Below are positions 5,580-8,123 of a stretch of 8,123 bases of DNA, piece after piece (position 1 is the stretch's first letter; each line of letters opens with the position of its first letter). Position numbers and translations under genes: made by a program. The notes under the pieces are model-generated. The model did not search any database and had not been told where the DNA came from. It saw nothing but the letters and a program-made list of their open reading frames with translations. Origin of the DNA: DATCZS01 sp036525795 (GTDB lineage Bacteria; Actinomycetota; Acidimicrobiia; Spongiisociales; ZC4RG35); the NCBI GenBank assembly GCA_036525795.1, contig DATCZS010000044.1:1-8123 (forward strand), in the 5' to 3' direction.

Positions 5580-8123
5580 TCACAGCACCGAACGCTGATC
5601 GCGGAGGGTGGCGACAAGCTCGGCCAGCTCGTCCCTCTTCCCCTGTTCTTTCTCCACCACCGCCGCCGGAGCGCGCTCGACGAACGACGGATTGGCGAGC
5701 TTGCCTTCCACCCGGCCCAGATCGGCTTCCGCCGCTGCGATGGCCTTGTCGAGCCGGGAGCGCTCGGCGTCGAGGTCGACCACCCCTTCGAGGGAGATGA
5801 AGGCCTGCCGCGACCCGGCCACGACCCTCGTATGGCCGCTGTGAGGGGCTTCTTCGATCTGGCGCACGGAGACGGCGGCGAGGTCGGCCAGCAGCCCCAG
5901 CTCCCATGGAGCCAGCGGCGTTCCTTGATCGAGCACTTCGACCTCGATCCCGGCCTTCGGCGACAGCCCCTGTTCCGCCCGAAAGCGTCTGACTCCCGAG
6001 ATCAGGTGCTGGAGGTCCTCGACTCCCTCCGGACCGGTCACGGTCGGGACGTCCACCCAGTTCGCACCTGCCAGGTAGCCGTCGCCGGCGACCAGGTGGT
6101 GCCACAGCTCTTCGGTCAGGTAGGGAATGGCCGGATGGAACAGCTTGAGCAGGTCGCGCATCACGACCCCGAGCGTGATCCGGGTGGCGGCGGCCGAGCT
6201 CTCGTCGCGAAGCGAGGTCTTGGCCATCTCCAGGTACCAGTCGAACACCTCGCTCCAGGCGAACGAGTAGAGCACCCCGAAGGCGTCGGAGAACCGGTAC
6301 CGGTCGGCCAGGGCGTCGAACTCGCGGCTCACCTCGCCCAGCCGTTGAAGGATCCACGCGTCGGCCGGGCCGGGATCGTCCGGATAGCCTCCGTCGGCGG
6401 GGACGCTGCCAACGTCGACGTGGCGGAGCACGAATCTCACCGCGTTCCAAAGCTTGTTGCCGAACTTGCGCGCCCCCACCACCCATTCGATGTCGAGGGG
6501 CACGTCCTGGCCGGGGTTTGCGGCCTGGATGAGGGCCAGACGGAGCGGGTCGGCCCCGTGCTGGTCGGCCACGTCGAGGGGGTCGATCGTGTTCCCCTTC
6601 GACTTGGACATCTTGCTGCCTTCGGCGTCGCGCACCAGTCCGTGGATCACGGTCTCCCTGAACGGGACTTCGCCCATGAAGTGGATCCCCATCTTCAGCA
6701 TCCGGGCGACCCAGAAGTAGATGATGTCGAACCCGGTGATGAGGATGGCGTTGGGATAGAAACGATCCAGGTCGTCGGTCTGCTCGGGCCAGCCGAGCGT
6801 CGAGAACGGCCAAAGGGCGGACGAGAACCAGGTGTCGAGCACGTCTTCGTCCTGGGTGAGGTCACCGCTGGCACAGGTCGAACACTCGGTGGGGTCGTCC
6901 CTTTGAACGGTGACATGGCCGTCCGGGCAGTACCAGGCGGGGATCCGGTGGCCCCACCAGATCTGCCGGCTGATCGTCCAGTCGCGGAGGTTCTCCATCC
7001 AGTGGAAGTAGCTCTTCTCCCACCGCTCCGGAATGAAGACGTTCTCCCCGTTTCTGACCGCCTCGATCGCCGGCCTGGCCAGGTCGGTGACCGCCACGAA
7101 CCACTGGTCGGAGAGATACGGCTCCACCACGGTGTGGCAGCGGTAGCAGTGGCCCACCGAATGGTGGTGTTCCTCGATCGAGACGAGGGCGCCCTCTTCC
7201 CGCAGCGCATCGACGACTGCAGCGCGCGCCTCCATCCGGTCGAGCCCGGCGAAGCGGCCGCCCGCCTCGGTGACGACGGCCTCGTGATCGAGGATGGCGA
7301 TCGGCTCGAGTCCGTGCCGTTCGCCGATCTCGAAGTCCGTGGGGTCGTGGGCGGGGGTCACCTTGACGGCACCGGTTCCGAACTCGGGGTCGACGGCGTC
7401 GTCGGCGACCACGGGGATCTCGCGGTCCATCAGCGGAAGGCGCACCCGCTTGCCGATGGCGTCGCGGTAGCGCGCGTCGTCGGGATGAACGGCGACCCCG
7501 GTGTCGCCCAGCATCGTCTCGGGCCGGGTCGTCGCCACTTCGATGGCGCCGGAGCCGTCGACGAACGGGTAGGCGATGCGGGTGAGCGTCCCGACCTCGT
7601 CTTCGTGTTCGACTTCGATGTCGGACAGGGCGGTGTGACAGCGCGGGCACCAGTTGATGATCCGCAGGCCCCGGTAGATGAGGTCTTCTTCGAAGAGCCG
7701 GACGAACACCTCGCGCACCGCCCGGGAGAGCCCCTCGTCGAGGGTGAACCGTTCCCGGGTCCAGTCACACGACGATCCCATCCGACGGATCTGGTGGGTG
7801 ATGCGGTCGCCGTACTTGCGGCGCCACTCCCACACCTGCTCGATGAACTGCTCGCGGCCAAGGTCGTGGCGGCTGAGACCCTCAGCCGCCATTTCCCGTT
7901 CGACCACGTTCTGGGTGGCGATCCCGGCGTGGTCGGTGCCCGGAAGCCAGAGGGCGGCGTAGCCCTGCATCCGCTTGCGGCGGACGATGACGTCGTGGAT
8001 GGTGTGGTTGAGGGCGTGGCCCATGTGCAGCGAGCCGGTCACATTGGGTGGCGGGATCACCACCGCGAACGGCTCGCCCTCCGGGCGGTACTCCGGCCGG
8101 AAGATGCCGGCGTCCTCCCACCG
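5580..8123 (-). CDS. valS: Valyl-tRNA synthetase, 5' end cut by window edge
   Basis: ValS is the cytoplasmic class Ia synthetase that charges tRNA-Val. 847 residues are visible; the first roughly 20-30 lie beyond the right edge, because the conserved WEDAGIF block occurs at the very start. A GTG at 8063 is internal, since the upstream codons still encode conserved sequence. The ValRS-type class I signature PPPNVTGSLHMGH is at visible residues 24-36 (HMGH at 8027-8016) and KMSKS at 6614-6600. The CP1 editing domain carries TTRPETMLGDTG (198-209). Cys pairs WCPRC (158-162) and CYRC (326-329), plus C399, H403, C414 and C417, look like zinc sites. The C-terminal half holds the anticodon-binding helices, and the last 65 or so residues form the ValRS coiled-coil arm (LDAERSRLDKAIAAAEADL). 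The stop lies 7 nt before folC. All catalytic motifs are intact. Confidence 0.98.
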   Translation of the reverse strand, partial: RWEDAGIFRPEYRPEGEPFAVVIPPPNVTGSLHMGHALNHTIHDVIVRRKRMQGYAALWLPGTDHAGIATQNVVEREMAAEGLSRHDLGREQFIEQVWEWRRKYGDRITHQIRRMGSSCDWTRERFTLDEGLSRAVREVFVRLFEEDLIYRGLRIINWCPRCHTALSDIEVEHEDEVGTLTRIAYPFVDGSGAIEVATTRPETMLGDTGVAVHPDDARYRDAIGKRVRLPLMDREIPVVADDAVDPEFGTGAVKVTPAHDPTDFEIGERHGLEPIAILDHEAVVTEAGGRFAGLDRMEARAAVVDALREEGALVSIEEHHHSVGHCYRCHTVVEPYLSDQWFVAVTDLARPAIEAVRNGENVFIPERWEKSYFHWMENLRDWTISRQIWWGHRIPAWYCPDGHVTVQRDDPTECSTCASGDLTQDEDVLDTWFSSALWPFSTLGWPEQTDDLDRFYPNAILITGFDIIYFWVARMLKMGIHFMGEVPFRETVIHGLVRDAEGSKMSKSKGNTIDPLDVADQHGADPLRLALIQAANPGQDVPLDIEWVVGARKFGNKLWNAVRFVLRHVDVGSVPADGGYPDDPGPADAWILQRLGEVSREFDALADRYRFSDAFGVLYSFAWSEVFDWYLEMAKTSLRDESSAAATRITLGVVMRDLLKLFHPAIPYLTEELWHHLVAGDGYLAGANWVDVPTVTGPEGVEDLQHLISGVRRFRAEQGLSPKAGIEVEVLDQGTPLAPWELGLLADLAAVSVRQIEEAPHSGHTRVVAGSRQAFISLEGVVDLDAERSRLDKAIAAAEADLGRVEGKLANPSFVERAPAAVVEKEQGKRDELAELVATLRDQRSVL

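Noticed and set aside
5573..5617. TTG start for folC giving 15 extra residues
   Set aside because: It would overlap valS by 38 nt, its extra residues (SPPSAISVRCCDPD) are not family-like, and GTG 5572 gives the normal FolC N-terminus just after the valS stop.
4274..5800. Open frame of 508 codons on the plus strand, opposite folC and the valS 3' end
   Set aside because: The FolC frame has all family motifs, while this frame has none and ends in Arg/Pro-rich sequence. It is a shadow.
5569..6813. Second long minus-strand frame (414 codons) inside valS
   Set aside because: It overlaps the ValRS anticodon-binding and coiled-coil region in another frame and is Arg/Gly/Pro-rich throughout, typical of a frame-shifted reading of a GC-rich gene.
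8061..8063. GTG at 8063 as the valS start
   Set aside because: Upstream in-frame codons still encode conserved ValRS sequence (WEDAGIF and a Phe-Ala-Val-Val strand), so the gene runs off the window edge.

Overview
The window is a GC-rich, gene-dense stretch in which every supported gene lies on the minus strand. Read in transcription order (right to left) it holds valS (5' end beyond the right edge), folC, ndk, mreB, mreC, mreD and the N-terminal 376 codons of a class B penicillin-binding protein 2 (mrdA/pbpA type), cut by the left edge. GC-rich coding sequence, frequent GTG starts, actinobacterial-looking FolC and Ndk sequences and the order valS-folC-ndk-mreBCD-PBP2 (known from Streptomyces) all point to a member of the Actinobacteriota. 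A deep-branching, non-Streptomyces lineage is possible, but the class cannot be fixed from this sequence.

Region by region: 8123-5580 is valyl-tRNA synthetase. After a 7-nt gap comes folylpolyglutamate/dihydrofolate synthase (5572-4262). A 162-nt gap (4261-4100) contains a small hairpin, a run of eight G, a 15-bp dyad and a weak promoter-like -10 element just ahead of ndk. Nucleoside diphosphate kinase occupies 4099-3698. A 116-nt gap (3697-3582) holds a strong GC-rich hairpin, a DnaA-box-like 9-mer, a weak -10 element and a Shine-Dalgarno sequence. Then come mreB (3581-2550), mreC (2546-1626), mreD (1629-1126) and PBP2 (1129 to the left edge), very tightly packed, with 3-nt spacing and then ATGA and GTGA overlaps.

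Functionally the right half is housekeeping (Val-tRNA charging, folate polyglutamylation, NTP balance). The left half is the elongasome: the MreB filament, the MreC/MreD membrane scaffold and the PBP2 transpeptidase that together build side-wall (or, in Streptomyces, spore-wall) peptidoglycan. The spacing suggests three transcriptional or translational blocks: valS-folC, ndk, and mreBCD-mrdA.

I found no mobile element, CRISPR array, RNA gene or defence module, and no convincing undescribed system. The points worth checking are the missing small membrane gene usually found between folC and ndk in actinobacteria, the possible near-leaderless start of ndk, the hairpin that may separate ndk from mreB, and small peculiarities in MreC and PBP2. 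No interval longer than 300 bases lacks a gene.
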